42,164 nt of DNA from a virus: positions 1-42,164 of the IMG/VR virus record IMGVR_UViG_3300047678_000454. One strand, given 5' to 3'. The translations under genes and the position numbers were made by a program. The notes under the pieces are model-generated. The model ran no database searches and had not been told where the DNA came from. It saw only the letters and a list, made by a program, of their open reading frames with translations. Position 1 is the stretch's first letter, and every line of letters starts with the position of its first letter. Below are positions 31,629-38,780 of the stretch, one piece after another.

Positions 31629-31921
31629 ACCAATCGCCTCCTCACGGTCGCGAGCCGGCTGGCGAGCTGCCGGCAGCGCGCCTGCACCGAACTCGGCAGC
31701 AGCTCGTAAATCGCCGACATTTCTATCGCCAGCGCATCGAGGTCCATCACCAGGCTCTTCATCTCCGGCACGCGGGTGGCCACCGTGCCGCGCGTCGTGA
31801 GCCCGGCCAGCAAACGCCGGTTGGCCAGCGACCGCCAGTTCGCCTGGGCACGCACACGCACGGCGAGCGGCCGCTTCGCGCGGCGCGACCAGCTTCGAGT
31901 TGTGCGTGCTCCAGGAGTCAT
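31625..31921 (-). CDS. Unknown basic protein after the ParB-like gene (98 aa)
   Basis: An Arg-rich N-terminus (TTRSWSRRAKRPLAVRVRAQ) leads to a helical C-terminal half (SLVMDLDALAIEMSAIYELL). The start follows the ParB-like stop by three bases; the next gene overlaps by ATGA. An internal Met before the helical half is an alternative start. Confidence 0.5.
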   Translation of the reverse strand: MTPGARTTRSWSRRAKRPLAVRVRAQANWRSLANRRLLAGLTTRGTVATRVPEMKSLVMDLDALAIEMSAIYELLPSSVQARCRQLASRLATVRRRLV

Positions 31922-31924
31922 GAT

Positions 31925-33043
31925 TCAGATTTTGCCGAACGCCGCCGTCTTCCGGTATTGCCGCACGCCGGCGGATTCGATCCACTTTTTATTCAGCCAG
32001 GGCAAAAGCCACTGGCTCGCATTTTCTTCTGTGCGCGCCATCAGGTCGGTAGAGGAAAATAAGACGGGCAGGCTCTCGCCGATCTTCAATGCCGTCTCCG
32101 AGAATGGTCCCGCTGCCACCGGCTTTTTGACCTCCTCCGTTTTCTCCAGAAGAATTTCCGGCACCGGCTGTCCGTAGATCGCGCAGATTTTTTCGATGCG
32201 CACCTTGTGGATTTTGCACACGCGGATGTAGGCCGCGTTGCTGTTCACCACGATCTGCGGCAGCGCCTTGCCATCCACGAACGCCGCGAGATGGTGGAAC
32301 ACCACTTGCCGCACAATCCAATTTTCTTCGCGGCTGCCAGCGCTCGTGAGCCAGTTGCGCAAATGCAGCAGCGGATTTTCCCGCGTCAGATTTTCGCCCG
32401 TCTGCAATCGGTCCAAGGCATCCGCCGTTTTATCCGCCCAATGCGCGCGCGCCATGATGAGGCACGCCGCCACCGTGGTCTGCCGCACGCCGGTTTGCGT
32501 GATGGGATTCGCCAGCCACCAATTGATTTCCGTTTTGTAGAGCGCGAAGACCGCGAGGATCGTATCCGTGGTGGACTTGCTTACGCGACTCAGACCGAAC
32601 GCGGCCGCCGCGAGCGCGTTGCAAATCTTCACCACTTCGCCGGCCTGCTTCTTCGGCACGTCGTGCTGCAGGTGGAGTTGATCCGCCAGCGTGCGGGCGC
32701 GACCGCGATCCACGGCATCCATCGTCTTGCGTTTTTCCTTCTCCGCCGGCCAGCCACTGGAGACCAGCATCAGCACCGGGCTTTTGGCCCGCACGAGCGC
32801 CTGCAGGCGATGCTGGCCGTCAATGAGGTTGTCGGCGTCATCGAAGGCGATGCCCTGGTGCGTCGTCATCCACGCGCCGTTTTTCATATCGAGCACGTAG
32901 CCGTTCACGGCGTCTTCGCGCAACTTGCGATTGCGGTGATTCGCCTGCAGCCAATCGGCCGCGAGCTCCGGTGTCACCTGGACGAACGTGAACTTCACGT
33001 TCGCCAGCGACGTGTTTCTGATTTCGGCGGCAGGGATTTTCAC
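31925..33043 (-). CDS. Second ParB-like protein, preceded by a G10 tract
   Basis: The GTG at 33043 gives 372 residues. The N-terminal ParB/sulfiredoxin-type domain has DGQHRLQALVRAKSPVLML with the DGQHR motif near residue 75, as in many phage and plasmid proteins of this fold. The C-terminal part is helical and includes YIRVCKIHKVRIEKI. G10 lies seven bases upstream of the start, in the place of a ribosome-binding site. One extra G would fuse the frame to an upstream ATG. Its role could be transcriptional or nuclease-like; the other ParB-like protein lies at 38.8-39.8 kb. Confidence 0.7.
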   Translation of the reverse strand: MKIPAAEIRNTSLANVKFTFVQVTPELAADWLQANHRNRKLREDAVNGYVLDMKNGAWMTTHQGIAFDDADNLIDGQHRLQALVRAKSPVLMLVSSGWPAEKEKRKTMDAVDRGRARTLADQLHLQHDVPKKQAGEVVKICNALAAAAFGLSRVSKSTTDTILAVFALYKTEINWWLANPITQTGVRQTTVAACLIMARAHWADKTADALDRLQTGENLTRENPLLHLRNWLTSAGSREENWIVRQVVFHHLAAFVDGKALPQIVVNSNAAYIRVCKIHKVRIEKICAIYGQPVPEILLEKTEEVKKPVAAGPFSETALKIGESLPVLFSSTDLMARTEENASQWLLPWLNKKWIESAGVRQYRKTAAFGKI

Positions 33044-33084
33044 GTCTCTACCCCCCCCCCGATTTTTTCAGAATTATTTTGCAT
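33040..33084 (-). CDS. Short upstream frame that could extend the ParB-like protein
   Basis: ATG at 33084 has the phage's A/T-rich leader (AATAAAAAACACTATG) and reads MQNNSEKIGGGVET before TGA at 33040-33042, overlapping the GTG as GTGA. With 11 rather than 10 G residues, this frame would continue into the ParB-like protein as MQNNSEKIGGGGRDVKIPAA. Confidence 0.45.
   Translation of the reverse strand: MQNNSEKIGGGVET
33051..33060. repeat. Homopolymeric C10/G10 tract
   Basis: Ten consecutive C on the plus strand (G10 in the transcript) lie directly before the ParB-like start. Such tracts are prone to slippage in replication and to sequencing error. Confidence 0.9.
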
Positions 33085-33107
33085 AGTGTTTTTTATTGAA
33101 TTTTCCG

Positions 33108-33587
33108 TCAGTGAGTCTTGGTGTTGGCGTCGCCCCACATCACCTTGATGGCGCACTTCGGGATGCCCGCCTTGTCGCGGGCGATGCACGCGGTGAGGAA
33201 CGCGGGCGCTTCGGATCCGAAAACTTCATCCGCGTGTTTGCGGAATTTTTTGCCGGAATCAAACCGGTTCTCGAACTTGTTCACCGCCTTGAAAAATTCC
33301 AGCACCTTGCCGTCATGAGTGATCGAATCCACGATCTTGAGATGGCGCTCACTGCCCTTACCGAATTCCCCGATGATCATGTCGCTCGTCAGGATGACCG
33401 GCACGGCCTTCGCGGTGCCGGCGGCGATGAACTGGCGGCCTTCGCGATCTGCGTCGTTCAGATCCACCTGCTCGCCGTGGAGCGCGGCGTGCTTCACCCG
33501 CACCTCGATGTCCTTCAGCTCGACGGAAAGTTTTTCCATCTCCGCCGTGATCTCGAGCCCGCGGTCAATGTCCGCACGCAAGCTCAC
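33108..33587 (-). CDS. Unknown accessory protein (159 aa)
   Basis: A GTG start overlapping the upstream TGA (GTGA) has GGGAGG six bases upstream. The 159-residue protein is mostly helical at first (LRADIDRGLEITAEMEKLSV) and mixed later, with FKAVNKFENRFDSGKKFRK and a C-terminal DKAGIPKCAIKVMWGD. It could be a DUF3164-type or nucleoid-associated phage protein; no clear family is assigned. Confidence 0.55.
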   Translation of the reverse strand: MSLRADIDRGLEITAEMEKLSVELKDIEVRVKHAALHGEQVDLNDADREGRQFIAAGTAKAVPVILTSDMIIGEFGKGSERHLKIVDSITHDGKVLEFFKAVNKFENRFDSGKKFRKHADEVFGSEAPAFLTACIARDKAGIPKCAIKVMWGDANTKTH

Positions 33588-33826
33588 GAGAGCCTCCCTT
33601 CCAGGATCGCGATGCGCTGTTCGACCTTGACCATCTCGCGACGCACGCGGAGATTCACCCGGTCCGATTCGCGCTGGATTGTTTTGCGCGTGCTGTTGCA
33701 CAACTTGATGGCGGCGGCCTCCTGCTTGTTCAGCGCCAGCCGCGTTTTTAAACTGTCGCGCATGATTTTGGCCTTGGACTTTTTCAAGATCCGCAGCTCC
33801 GCGCGATATTCGTTGTTCATGTTCAT
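33584..33826 (-). CDS. Small coiled-coil protein (80 aa)
   Basis: The protein is Lys/Arg/Glu-rich and helical (MNNEYRAELRILKKSKAKIM), ending in a VKVEQRIAILEGRLS helix. It could bind nucleic acid. It is coupled by GTGA to the next gene. Confidence 0.55.
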   Translation of the reverse strand: MNMNNEYRAELRILKKSKAKIMRDSLKTRLALNKQEAAAIKLCNSTRKTIQRESDRVNLRVRREMVKVEQRIAILEGRLS

Positions 33827-33853
33827 ATTCGATTTAGTGGATGCGTTGATGGA

Positions 33854-34147
33854 TCACGTGCCGACGGCGCGCAACTCCGGTTTGAGTTTCTCCAGCGCCG
33901 CGATCAGCGCCGGCGCGTATTTGTCGTCCATTATCACGGCCGTGCGATTCTCGCCGCGTTTTTCCTCGATGCGGAAAAATTCACCGCCGCGATTCCGGCG
34001 CAGGCTGATCTTGAAAAGTTTGCGATCGGCCTCGATGACTTCGGTGCCGAGAATTTCATCGGGCTTCTGCATCGGCCGGCCAGGGAAATGTTCAGCCGGC
34101 CGGGCGATGAAGGGCTTGCGTTGGTGCAGGTAACTTTTGCTTTCCAT
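33854..34147 (-). CDS. Basic PUR/ssDNA-binding-like protein (97 aa)
   Basis: The region KLFKISLRRNRGGEFFRIEE followed by ALIAALEKLKPEL resembles PUR-alpha-type or related single-stranded nucleic-acid binding repeats common in bacteria, in being a strand pair with a following helix. The leader AGAAAATAATTATG is A/T-rich. Its role near the transposition genes might be DNA binding, but this is tentative. Confidence 0.5.
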   Translation of the reverse strand: MESKSYLHQRKPFIARPAEHFPGRPMQKPDEILGTEVIEADRKLFKISLRRNRGGEFFRIEEKRGENRTAVIMDDKYAPALIAALEKLKPELRAVGT

Positions 34148-34182
34148 AATTATTTTCTTTCTTTGGTTGATGGTTGAGTGAG

Positions 34183-34359
34183 TTAGAGCGTGACGAGAAT
34201 TCCCATGGCGAGCATCCCGAGCACGAAGCCGGCGGCGATGGTGACGGCCGTATCAATGATCGCGAGCACGCGCTGGCGTTCCCGCTCTTCCAGGTTGCGC
34301 AGGCCGCTGGCGTCGTCGTGAAATAACTGCGGCGGCAGATTTTTGGTGACGTGTTGCAT
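34183..34359 (-). CDS. Single-span membrane protein (58 aa)
   Basis: The 58-residue frame MQHVTKNLPPQLFHDDASGL has one membrane segment near the C-terminus (about 38-57, VTIAAGFVLGMLAMGILVTL). Start and stop fit between two genes, with a REP-like element just upstream and A/T-rich leader. It could be a membrane-targeting immunity or host-interaction protein. Confidence 0.55.
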   Translation of the reverse strand: MQHVTKNLPPQLFHDDASGLRNLEERERQRVLAIIDTAVTIAAGFVLGMLAMGILVTL

Positions 34360-34362
34360 AAT

Positions 34363-34677
34363 TTATTTATTTCGTAGCAGCGGACGTGAGTCCGCTCCAA
34401 TGAGTGTTCTTTGGTTCGCCGACACGCGCCGGCCGTTGAGGCGTTTGATCGCCCGTTGGTTGTTGCGTTGCACCTTGGCTGCAATCTTCAGGCAGCGCTG
34501 GCAGTTGCAGTCCGCCAGGTCTTCCTGCGCCGGCGCAAGCAGCAGGCCGCAGCGAGTTTTGTTGTAGGCCAATTTGATGTGGACCTTGAGCCCGCGATCC
34601 ACCGGCACGGCTTTGGTGATGCGCACCGCGAGTAGATGCCGCGCCGTGGGCGAAATGGCTTCGAGCAGCGATTTCAT
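34363..34677 (-). CDS. Unknown accessory protein whose C-terminus reads through a REP-like element
   Basis: The start at 34677 overlaps the upstream stop (ATGA). The 104-residue product has a helical N-terminus (MKSLLEAISPTARHLLAVR) and a Cys pair (CNCQRC) that may bind metal. Its last 12 residues, including IGADSRPLLRNK, are encoded by REP-like element 4, in the same frame as in the transposase copy. The C-terminus may therefore be recently altered. Confidence 0.6.
   Translation of the reverse strand: MKSLLEAISPTARHLLAVRITKAVPVDRGLKVHIKLAYNKTRCGLLLAPAQEDLADCNCQRCLKIAAKVQRNNQRAIKRLNGRRVSANQRTLIGADSRPLLRNK
34374..34402 (+). repeat. REP-like element, copy 4
   Basis: GTAG at 34374 followed by a perfect AGCGGAC-GTGA-GTCCGCT hairpin at 34379-34396. 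It encodes the end of the upstream gene and ends at the A/T-rich leader of the next one. Confidence 0.85.
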
Positions 34678-34853
34678 TTCTCCCTCCATAGGATGAGGCG
34701 GATCGTGATCCACCAAAGGCCGATGCCGAACACGAGCTGGAGCTGGCTTTCATCCGTGACTGGATTCTTGAAATAGCCATAGGCAATCGTGCTGCCGAGC
34801 AGGTTCGCGTAGCGATGCCCGCGCCCGGAGCGGTGAATCTCAAGTCGTTTCAT
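34674..34853 (-). CDS. Small membrane-associated protein (59 aa)
   Basis: MKRLEIHRSGRGHRYANLLG at the N-terminus is basic; a hydrophobic segment (LQLVFGIGLWWITIRLILW) near the C-terminus may span or contact the membrane. It overlaps the MuB-like stop by ATGA and the next gene by ATGA. Function is unknown. Confidence 0.58.
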   Translation of the reverse strand: MKRLEIHRSGRGHRYANLLGSTIAYGYFKNPVTDESQLQLVFGIGLWWITIRLILWREK

Positions 34854-36016
34854 GCCTGCCTCCCATTGGCCGCACCGCCAGGTGCCTTCACCGGCTCCGC
34901 CAGCGCCCGTTCCTCCAGCGCCGCCTCGATGTAATCCACCGTGAGCGGCGACTTGTCATCATCCGCCGCATCCTTCGCGTCCTGGATGATTTCAAAGAAG
35001 CGACGGATCCGGCCGCGCGTGTGCCCGATCTTCTTCAGCAGATCCTTGTGCTTTTCCGCCGCCTTAAAGCCGACGGTCTCCGCGATGAGCACGAGATCCG
35101 CGATCGGCGGATAATTCGGCAGGCGCAAAAATCCGTCGCGTCCACCGGCCCGGCCCTCGAACTGTTCGAGATAGATGCTCTCGCTGTTGAACATCTGATC
35201 TTCGTTTTCCGGCGTGATGCTCCAGACGATCGCGCAGCCCGTCTCATCTTGCAGCGAGCGCAGGAATTGATACGCCGGCTGCGTCTCCACGCCCTTGCCC
35301 ATGGCCACGAGCTTCTTCTCGCTGCGCACCATGTCCTGCATGTTATCCACCACGATGCACTTCGGCGTGCCGTTCACCGCGTGCATGCTCTCGAAGATTT
35401 TCGCCCGCGCCGGACCGTAGGCGATGCTGCGGCTCGCGCCGCACTTCACCGCCAGGCGGATGATGAATTCCTTCAGCGAACCATTGTCCGTGGATTCGAG
35501 CCACTTGATGTTCGGATCGCGCATCGCCAGCTCCTTGTAGCTCGCCGTCTTTTGCGTGCCCGTCGGGCCGACGATCACGCGCAAACGGTTCACGCGGTCT
35601 TTCTTCATCGCCTTAAAGATCACGCGGCGGATCGTGTGGAACGTCGTGGTTTCGACGAACGGCATGCCGCCCTGCAGCAGCTCCACGCGCACCGAGTCGC
35701 GCACGGCGATGAACGCGTTCTTGAGGTTGGTGAACGCGACGTAGGGATTCGGCAGCTCGTTGCCTTCGGCGTCGTGCTTCACGCGGCCCTTGAACACGCG
35801 CACCCAGTTCGTCTTGTCGATCGAGACGCCGACTTTGCGGGCGCGTTCCACCCAAACATCGACATCGCGCTTGCATTCGTCGCGCAGGAAAATCTTGGCC
35901 TCGCGATAGAGCGGCGCAATCTCCGGCGGGAACAACTGCATCTCGGCTTCGATGTGGGGATCATCGTAGTAGATCGTCGTGGCCTGCCGCTTTTCGTTGG
36001 TGCGTGCTTCACTCAT
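34850..36016 (-). CDS. MuB-like AAA+ ATPase
   Basis: The 388-residue protein has Walker A GPTGTQKT at 150-157, Walker B-like KCIVVDNMQD near 219-228 (Asp224) and an N-terminal helical region. It lies after the transposase in the MuA-MuB order, with a 46-residue gene between. MuB-like ATPases bind DNA in an ATP-dependent way, select target DNA and activate the transposase. A strong Shine-Dalgarno site (AAGGAGGTGCGCA) precedes the start, unlike most of the phage. The C-terminal 20 residues carry a CACCGCYAGGTG-type hairpin copy in frame (APGGAANG). Confidence 0.8.
   Translation of the reverse strand: MSEARTNEKRQATTIYYDDPHIEAEMQLFPPEIAPLYREAKIFLRDECKRDVDVWVERARKVGVSIDKTNWVRVFKGRVKHDAEGNELPNPYVAFTNLKNAFIAVRDSVRVELLQGGMPFVETTTFHTIRRVIFKAMKKDRVNRLRVIVGPTGTQKTASYKELAMRDPNIKWLESTDNGSLKEFIIRLAVKCGASRSIAYGPARAKIFESMHAVNGTPKCIVVDNMQDMVRSEKKLVAMGKGVETQPAYQFLRSLQDETGCAIVWSITPENEDQMFNSESIYLEQFEGRAGGRDGFLRLPNYPPIADLVLIAETVGFKAAEKHKDLLKKIGHTRGRIRRFFEIIQDAKDAADDDKSPLTVDYIEAALEERALAEPVKAPGGAANGRQA
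34872..34885. repeat. CACCGCYAGGTG hairpin, copy B
   Basis: GCACC-GCCA-GGTGC lies in frame within the MuB-like gene's C-terminus. Its fifth pair is G-C where copy A has A-T and copy C has T-A. Confidence 0.6.
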
Positions 36017-36153
36017 TGCGCACCTCCTTCGATCAACGCGTCCGCCGCGAACGGATTCTTGAGCAGGTTTAGTGCGAGGTTTTTTGCCAGCTCCGTGTGC
36101 CGTTCGCCTTCCGCGCGAAGGCGGTTGATTGCTTCATTGGTTTTCAGTTTCAT
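36013..36153 (-). CDS. Small protein between transposase and MuB-like ATPase (46 aa)
   Basis: The sequence MKLKTNEAINRLRAEGERH is helical and charged, ending ADALIEGGAQ. Its TGA overlaps the MuB-like ATG, so the two are coupled, and GGAGAAAGAAG before its own start may bind ribosomes. It is suggestive of a small helper of transposition, but no family is known. Confidence 0.55.
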   Translation of the reverse strand: MKLKTNEAINRLRAEGERHTELAKNLALNLLKNPFAADALIEGGAQ

Positions 36154-36184
36154 CTTCTTTCTCCAGTTGGTTGTTGTTTGTTCC

Positions 36185-36212
36185 GTAGCAGCCGACGTGA
36201 GTCGGCTCTAAA
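36185..36212 (+). repeat. REP-like element, copy 5
   Basis: GTAG at 36185 followed by perfect AGCCGAC-GTGA-GTCGGCT at 36190-36207. It lies directly after the transposase stop and before the small gene. Confidence 0.85.
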
Positions 36213-36214
36213 AT

Positions 36215-38254
36215 TTATTCGTCGATAAAAACCGGCTGCATCGCGCGGCGTTGTTCACGTTCCTCTTCCCGCGCCAGGCGTGCCGCCGTGCGCTCAAATT
36301 CCTCCTGCTCCACACCGCGCCCCGTGGCCGCGCGTAGAAAGCGGGATTGCGGCGCCGGCGCCGTGTTCCGGTTATCCACCGGCACCACGTTTTGATTTCG
36401 GGTTTCGATTTGCGTGATGCCCGGCTTGCCGTCGGGCCGCGTGGCCTTGACCACGCGCACGAGCGCCTGCGCGTTCTGACGCGCCGCCGCCAGGCCGATG
36501 TCCGGGAATTCCCCATAGCCCAGCTTGCGCAAGTTGAACCGTGCCTGGCGGTCGGTCATCTCCGCATCGCCCAAAATGCTCTCGGCTTTGAAGCCCTTGA
36601 AATCGTTCACCAGAATCACCTTGCCCGGCGCGTCGAGAAACGGGTTGTAATGCACCCGCACCTGCGCCCGGTGAAACTCCCTCATCCAGTCTTGCCCGAA
36701 GTGAAACACCTGGCTAAGTCCATCCATGAGCTTCACGGTGGTCTTGACGATGAAACCTTTCACCGTCAGCGTCGGCGAGATCACCGGCGCGAACATCCAT
36801 TCGCTGCCCGCATCAAGCGCGCGCAAATTCTTCGGCGACTTGTCGCTCCAAAATTCATTCGGGATCCATTTGCCGTAGCGCGAGTGCAGGATGCGCTGCG
36901 CGTTGTGTTCGTTGATCGCTTCGTGCAGCGCCTTCACCACGGCATCGAGCGGCAGAAAATGTTTGCGCGGATCCGTCGCACCGGCGCGGCAGCTCATCAG
37001 CAGCTTCGTCGTCTCTTCGTCGTCGCGCATGTTGCGGCCGACTTGCCCTGGCAAAAACGAGAGCTTCGTCCACAGCTTGTTGAACAGCGTCTCGATGATC
37101 TTCCGATGCGGCGAGTGAACGTGCTGCACCTTGATGCCGGCGCGTTTCAGCGTCTCGTGGACGAGGTTGGATTTGCTGATGCCCATTTCGAGAAACATCC
37201 CGCGTGGCATCCCGTGCTCGCGAAAAGTCGTGTGCATCGTCGCTGTCAGATCTTCGGCGCGATACGAACTGCGCGGCCGCGCCGTGAAGGAAAAGCCCGG
37301 AATGAAATAGCTGCGATGATCGGCGGGCACGATGAATTGGAAACGGCCGCACATCACGCCGAACTTGTCCCAGCACTTGTCGCCGGGCCGTTCGATCGGC
37401 ACCGTCAAAATCAAATTGATCGTCGCATCGTCAATCGTCCACCACTCACCCGGCTCAATCATCCGCTCCTCGCCGGTGGTCTCATCCACCGTGATCTGGA
37501 GCGAGCCAGGGCTTTGGACGTATTGCAGCCACGCCCCGCGTGGCGAGCGATAGGCCCGCACCGTGGTTTCGCCCACGTCAACCTGCCGCCGCATGGATTC
37601 GGTTAGCAACGGCTTGCCGGCCTCTATGCGTTCCTGTAGCAGCCGACGTGAGTCGGCTCCAATCTCTCCGGTCTTCAGCGCGTGCAACGTCGCTTCCTGC
37701 GGACTCCCCGCCGTCATCGTGCGATTCGATTGCAGCGTGTGTGCCGCAACGCTGCTGGCTTCGGTTTCCGTGAAAGAATATTTCGCCGTGCGGCCGGGCG
37801 GAGATTTTTTGGCGAGCGCATTGACCAGCACTGAGCGTTCGGGTGTGCTCTCCCAGTTGGCACTGGCACGTTTGATTGCCTTGTTCCAGCGGCAAAACTC
37901 CACGGCGGAAACTCCGGTTTCCTTGCGCACTTTTTTCCAATCGTGCGTGGGATTCTGTTCGCGGTAATTCCGCACCGCCTCGAACTTGGCCAGGCACAAT
38001 TGCCCGTGCTCGATCTGCGCCGTGGTGAGCCGGCGCTGTGGCCTCACCGCTAGGTGACGTGCCGGGTGATTCATGACCCCATTATCTAAAGGCGGCACCG
38101 GATCTCCCGGCACACCACATCCCGCGCACGCAGCGGCCTCAGCCGCAAAATTAGAATCCGGCTGACGGACGGGCTCAAGGCCTGTATCCGCACGGGCAAT
38201 CGCACCTGTGTTCTCGGTTAGGCCGTCGCCGGAAAATGTTGAATCTTGGTTCAT
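36215..38254 (-). CDS. MuA-like DDE transposase, catalytic triad read as D-E-E
   Basis: The start at 38254, two bases after the upstream TAG, gives 679 residues. An N-terminal DNA-binding region includes TAQIEHGQLCLAKFEAVRNY (78-97). The catalytic RNase H core has first acid Asp275/Asp276 (WWTIDD), a strand MFLEMG (353-358) where the second acid is Glu356 instead of the usual Asp, and third acid Glu388 (HRKIIETLF). The C-terminal part includes HFGQDWMREFHRAQVRVHYNP and a basic region. It would join phage ends to target DNA. It starts with an Asp/Pro-rich segment, and a REP-like element is read in frame at residues 198-206 (IGADSRRLL). A longer upstream start would overlap the preceding gene by 80 bases. 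Confidence 0.82.
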   Translation of the reverse strand: MNQDSTFSGDGLTENTGAIARADTGLEPVRQPDSNFAAEAAACAGCGVPGDPVPPLDNGVMNHPARHLAVRPQRRLTTAQIEHGQLCLAKFEAVRNYREQNPTHDWKKVRKETGVSAVEFCRWNKAIKRASANWESTPERSVLVNALAKKSPPGRTAKYSFTETEASSVAAHTLQSNRTMTAGSPQEATLHALKTGEIGADSRRLLQERIEAGKPLLTESMRRQVDVGETTVRAYRSPRGAWLQYVQSPGSLQITVDETTGEERMIEPGEWWTIDDATINLILTVPIERPGDKCWDKFGVMCGRFQFIVPADHRSYFIPGFSFTARPRSSYRAEDLTATMHTTFREHGMPRGMFLEMGISKSNLVHETLKRAGIKVQHVHSPHRKIIETLFNKLWTKLSFLPGQVGRNMRDDEETTKLLMSCRAGATDPRKHFLPLDAVVKALHEAINEHNAQRILHSRYGKWIPNEFWSDKSPKNLRALDAGSEWMFAPVISPTLTVKGFIVKTTVKLMDGLSQVFHFGQDWMREFHRAQVRVHYNPFLDAPGKVILVNDFKGFKAESILGDAEMTDRQARFNLRKLGYGEFPDIGLAAARQNAQALVRVVKATRPDGKPGITQIETRNQNVVPVDNRNTAPAPQSRFLRAATGRGVEQEEFERTAARLAREEEREQRRAMQPVFIDE
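37636..37663 (+). repeat. REP-like element, copy 6, inside the transposase
   Basis: GTAG at 37636 and a perfect AGCCGAC-GTGA-GTCGGCT hairpin at 37641-37658. In the transposase frame it encodes IGADSRRLL (198-206). Confidence 0.85.
38044..38057. repeat. CACCGCYAGGTG hairpin, copy C
   Basis: TCACC-GCTA-GGTGA lies in the transposase N-terminus, encoding HLAVRP at residues 67-72. The fifth pair is T-A. Confidence 0.6.
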
Positions 38255-38256
38255 GG

Positions 38257-38538
38257 CTAGTCTTGGATCGGGCGGAGAAATTTTTCCACGCGCGCGAACT
38301 CGTCTGAATCTTTCGGGATGTATTGGACTTCGCCGCATGCCTTGAGCAGGGCGATCACATCTTCCAACGTCTTCACTTTTTCCCAGTCCACCTCCATGAA
38401 GTGCTTCTTGAAATAAGCATCGTCCTCATCCTCATCTACACCTGGTAAATAGCCGTTGGGCATGTAGCCCTCTGCGCAGAACGGGCATTCCGCCACGCCT
38501 TCCGGCGTATCCTTGCCGCATTTAAAACAGGATCTCAC
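38257..38538 (-). CDS. Zinc-ribbon-like protein (93 aa)
   Basis: The GTG start has GGAGGTGGTCAA before it. The first 21 residues hold Cys4, Cys7, Cys18 and Cys21 (CFKC ... CPFC), a probable zinc ribbon; the rest is acidic with a helical end. It lies upstream of the transposase and is coupled to the previous gene. It may regulate transcription or bind nucleic acid. Confidence 0.62.
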   Translation of the reverse strand: MRSCFKCGKDTPEGVAECPFCAEGYMPNGYLPGVDEDEDDAYFKKHFMEVDWEKVKTLEDVIALLKACGEVQYIPKDSDEFARVEKFLRPIQD

Positions 38539-38780
38539 TTGACCACCTCCATTTTCCGAGCCGAGTCGCGATAGGACTTAGCCAGCGACAAATACGTGTC
38601 CGCCACTTCGGAAACTTTTTTGCCAAGGATGGCTGCGATGGCATGGCGATCGCGCCAGTAGCCAGCCCAACTGCGCATCTGCCCACGATGCCACGCCGAT
38701 TCCGTCAATTGAGGATCACGCTTCAGGCATTCACTGAGCGGGCCAGAGCAGTTCGCAGGGACGAAGATTTTAGATTTCAC
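38535..38780 (-). CDS. Unknown early protein (81 aa)
   Basis: The GTG start overlaps the ParB-like stop (GTGA). The same GAGGTGG(C/T)CAAGTGA context is used at the end of this gene, so consecutive stops and starts share an EV(A/V)K coding context that also acts as a ribosome site. The protein is helical with Trp/Arg-rich middle (SWAGYWRDRHAIAAIL). No family is recognised. Confidence 0.55.
   Translation of the reverse strand: MKSKIFVPANCSGPLSECLKRDPQLTESAWHRGQMRSWAGYWRDRHAIAAILGKKVSEVADTYLSLAKSYRDSARKMEVVK

Noticed and set aside
31203-31985. 260-codon version of the gene starting at 31628
   Set aside because: The first half is antisense-like and overlaps two coupled genes. The GGAGG-preceded start at 31628 fits better.
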